Shown: one piece after another, positions 62,606-64,000 of the stretch
Numbering within the stretch: the first letter of the stretch is position 1
Layout of the letters: every line of letters begins with the position of its first letter
Source of the DNA: Drechslerella dactyloides
Lineage: Eukaryota > Ascomycota > Orbiliomycetes > Orbiliales > Orbiliaceae
Assembly (NCBI GenBank): GCA_020064725.1
Contig: JAGTWJ010000017.1
Location: 3,968,001 to 4,032,000, forward strand
Length of the DNA stretch: 64,000 nt
Direction of reading: 5' to 3'
The notes under the pieces: model-generated
What the model was told of the DNA's origin: nothing
The model's input: only the letters and a program-made list of their open reading frames with translations
Database searches by the model: none
Made by a program: the position numbers and the translations under genes

Positions 62606-63324
62606 CAGTGGTCTTTAACCTGGTGTTATCGGTGATCCTCAACATGCTTTGGCCCCAAATTAATGCAATGGACCGTGCATATTATTAACGATATTTCTTC
62701 ATTATATAATAATGAAAGGTGCTGTTCTCGCAGGCTATGATATTCGGTAGGCTGATAGAAATTCACAAAACTGCTCTTCGACAATCTGAAATATTCCCAT
62801 TTCCGTTTTTAAACCCCAACATCGTCGAATTGTATTTATCCTCAACGATATGCGGCTACGGCTGAACAAGGTATCATAACCCTTATGGACAATGAGATTG
62901 TTCAAGCAAAGGCAGAATAAAGTCAGAAATCGCTGGCGTGTAGAAAATTGGCAATACCCGCTTCGCATAACCTTGTGACGATATCGCGGTGTTCTCTCAC
63001 CTGTCTATCCCAGCGAAGGATCCGAGATGCAGCCCACATCAGGCGCGAAGGAACAACACAAGTGCTCGCCTTGGTGTGTGCCTCGCCCTGGATAGCGTGT
63101 AGCGCTTGTCTGGCTTTGGTGTGCGTTCTGCGAGCAACGAGGACAGCCAACGCGGGTTTGCACGGCCTCCAAGGGTCGGTTGAAGGAATTGCAGACAGTT
63201 GTCGAAGAGTTAGCATTCATAAATTGTTATATATCGAGCCGGTCCGACATCCTACAAATTTTTCTCCAATTCAATCCCGGATACTATAGTAACTACACAG
63301 ACCACTATCCACCAGACAGCTAAA
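62606..63324. other. Intergenic region and probable promoter of the TPR gene
   Basis: No supported gene. Overlapping frames of 66-113 codons on both strands in the locally GC-rich part (62,940-63,220) shadow each other; none resembles a known family. A TATA-like TTATATAT lies at about 63,226, roughly 100 bp before the start of the next gene. Confidence 0.45.
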
Positions 63325-63993
63325 ATGGATCCATTCAACATTAACGCAGAAATGGCCGCTTCACTCGATAACTTGAGTGGTGAGGATATCTGTGTCTTCG
63401 CAGAAATGCAACAAGAAAAACTTGGAAACGGGCCCGTAAAGGATGAACAAATAGAATTATGTATTTACGCATGCTTCATAGTTTCCAAGAAAATGCGCTC
63501 GATGAACTATCTTGAACGAGCTATTCAACAAACGCGAACATGGATGGCAGAACTAGCTACAGATCATCCTGGCCGTCCGCGAAGACTTCAAATTCTAGAC
63601 TTTCTGTCCGCCTGGATGATTCAGCTAGGTTTCGTCTCAGAACTCAATATTAAACAAGAATTAACAGACGAGGCCAACACAGAAACGATCGATCGAAAGC
63701 AAGAAGTGACAATAAAGAATGCAAAGGAATATCAAGAAACCGGGGTTTTGGGAACCCTGAACGAAGCCATTGGCATCATGCCAAAAAGCTTAGACTTAGT
63801 TGGGGAGTATATCACGCCGGGGGTGTTAGCCAACCTTGCGATAATGCTCTGGGCCGGATTCCACAGAACCGGCGACATGGCCGACCTCAACCGCGCTGTT
63901 GGAGCTACCGATATGGCCGTGGACGCCACACTTCAAGATCACCCTAACCAAGTAATATATCTAAGCAATCTTGGAAACTTACTCAGAACCTAA
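63325..63993 (+). CDS. TPR-repeat protein of the fungal CHAT/NLR-like type, N-terminal part
   Basis: The start at 63,325 sits in a good context (CTAAAATGGATCC). The frame gives 222 residues with no signal peptide. Tetratricopeptide-like units appear as LERAIQQTRTWMAELATDHP (residues 63-82) and, after a charged insert (residues 109-135), as NEAIGIMPKSLDL, then LANLAIMLWAGFHRTGDMAD (168-187), LNRAVGATDMAVDATLQDHP (188-207) and LSNLGNLLRT (213-222). The spacing DHP-x-R/V ... LxNLGN ... RTGDMxDLNRA is that of TPR arrays in fungal proteins that end in a CHAT protease or follow a NACHT domain, and that are linked to non-self recognition. Such proteins are much longer. The TAA at 63,991 falls inside the last repeat, where the family continues with RF or QF; CAA to TAA is one C to T change. 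The window ends 7 bases later, so whether the gene is cut here or reads through an intron cannot be seen. Confidence 0.7.
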   Translation: MDPFNINAEMAASLDNLSGEDICVFAEMQQEKLGNGPVKDEQIELCIYACFIVSKKMRSMNYLERAIQQTRTWMAELATDHPGRPRRLQILDFLSAWMIQLGFVSELNIKQELTDEANTETIDRKQEVTIKNAKEYQETGVLGTLNEAIGIMPKSLDLVGEYITPGVLANLAIMLWAGFHRTGDMADLNRAVGATDMAVDATLQDHPNQVIYLSNLGNLLRT

Positions 63994-64000
63994 TTCAAAA

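Noticed and set aside
62735..63289. Overlapping open frames on both strands
   Set aside because: They shadow each other in a locally GC-rich stretch and none shows a recognisable domain.
63732..63929. 65-codon minus-strand frame
   Set aside because: Antisense shadow of the TPR gene.
1..64000. Telomeric repeats, tRNA and rRNA genes
   Set aside because: No TTAGGG arrays and no cloverleaf or rRNA-like segments were recognised; a dedicated search was not possible.

Overview
This window looks like a filamentous ascomycete chromosome, split into two compartments. Bases 1 to about 58,730 are an extremely AT-rich, gene-empty isochore built almost entirely of dead transposons. Bases from about 58,730 to 64,000 have ordinary composition with relics of host genes and the start of one real gene. 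The damage is one-sided: C to T and G to A, Gln/Trp codons turned into stops, catalytic Asp turned into Asn. The two LTRs of the large Gypsy element differ only by transitions (27 counted by eye in 154 bp). This is the signature of repeat-induced point mutation (RIP), a process of Pezizomycotina. I see no marker that fixes the genus.

The isochore holds three retroelement types and three classes of DNA element. (1) A Ty3/Gypsy element (10,193-26,319) with matching 154-bp LTRs, a GATTT target duplication, and zinc knuckle, protease, RT, RNase H, integrase and chromodomain remnants. (2) Three paralogous Ty1/Copia relics: A (595-4,449, +), B (29,425-42,214, -) and C (about 42,700-52,495, +). B and C lie head to head. 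(3) Three solo LTRs of another family, each with a perfect 5-bp target duplication. (4) Eleven Fot1/pogo-like Tc1-mariner elements of about 1.9 kb (T1-T11), with TA target duplications and a broken DDE transposase. (5) Seven foldback elements of about 1.08-1.10 kb (N0-N6, two incomplete). (6) Seven MITEs of exactly 253 bp including both TAs (M1-M7), nearly identical to each other. All the DNA elements share a terminal grammar: TAACGT, a variable 7-bp block, then two tandem AAGCGA-CGG-like boxes.

Elements are nested in elements. Because the three Copia paralogs can be compared with one another, several insertions have a natural empty site inside this same window, so insertion order can be read. 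Two insertions in different paralogs hit the same TA. At two places a small element sits exactly on a deletion junction, as expected from recombination between element copies.

The right end carries a broken BTB/POZ gene, an F-box fragment, a Thr-rich secreted-protein relic with one stop, and a TPR-repeat gene running to the window edge. Several of their stops can be explained by a single C to T change, suggesting that RIP leaks past the repeat boundary. All coordinates of element ends were read from the sequence; identities and composition were judged by eye, not computed.
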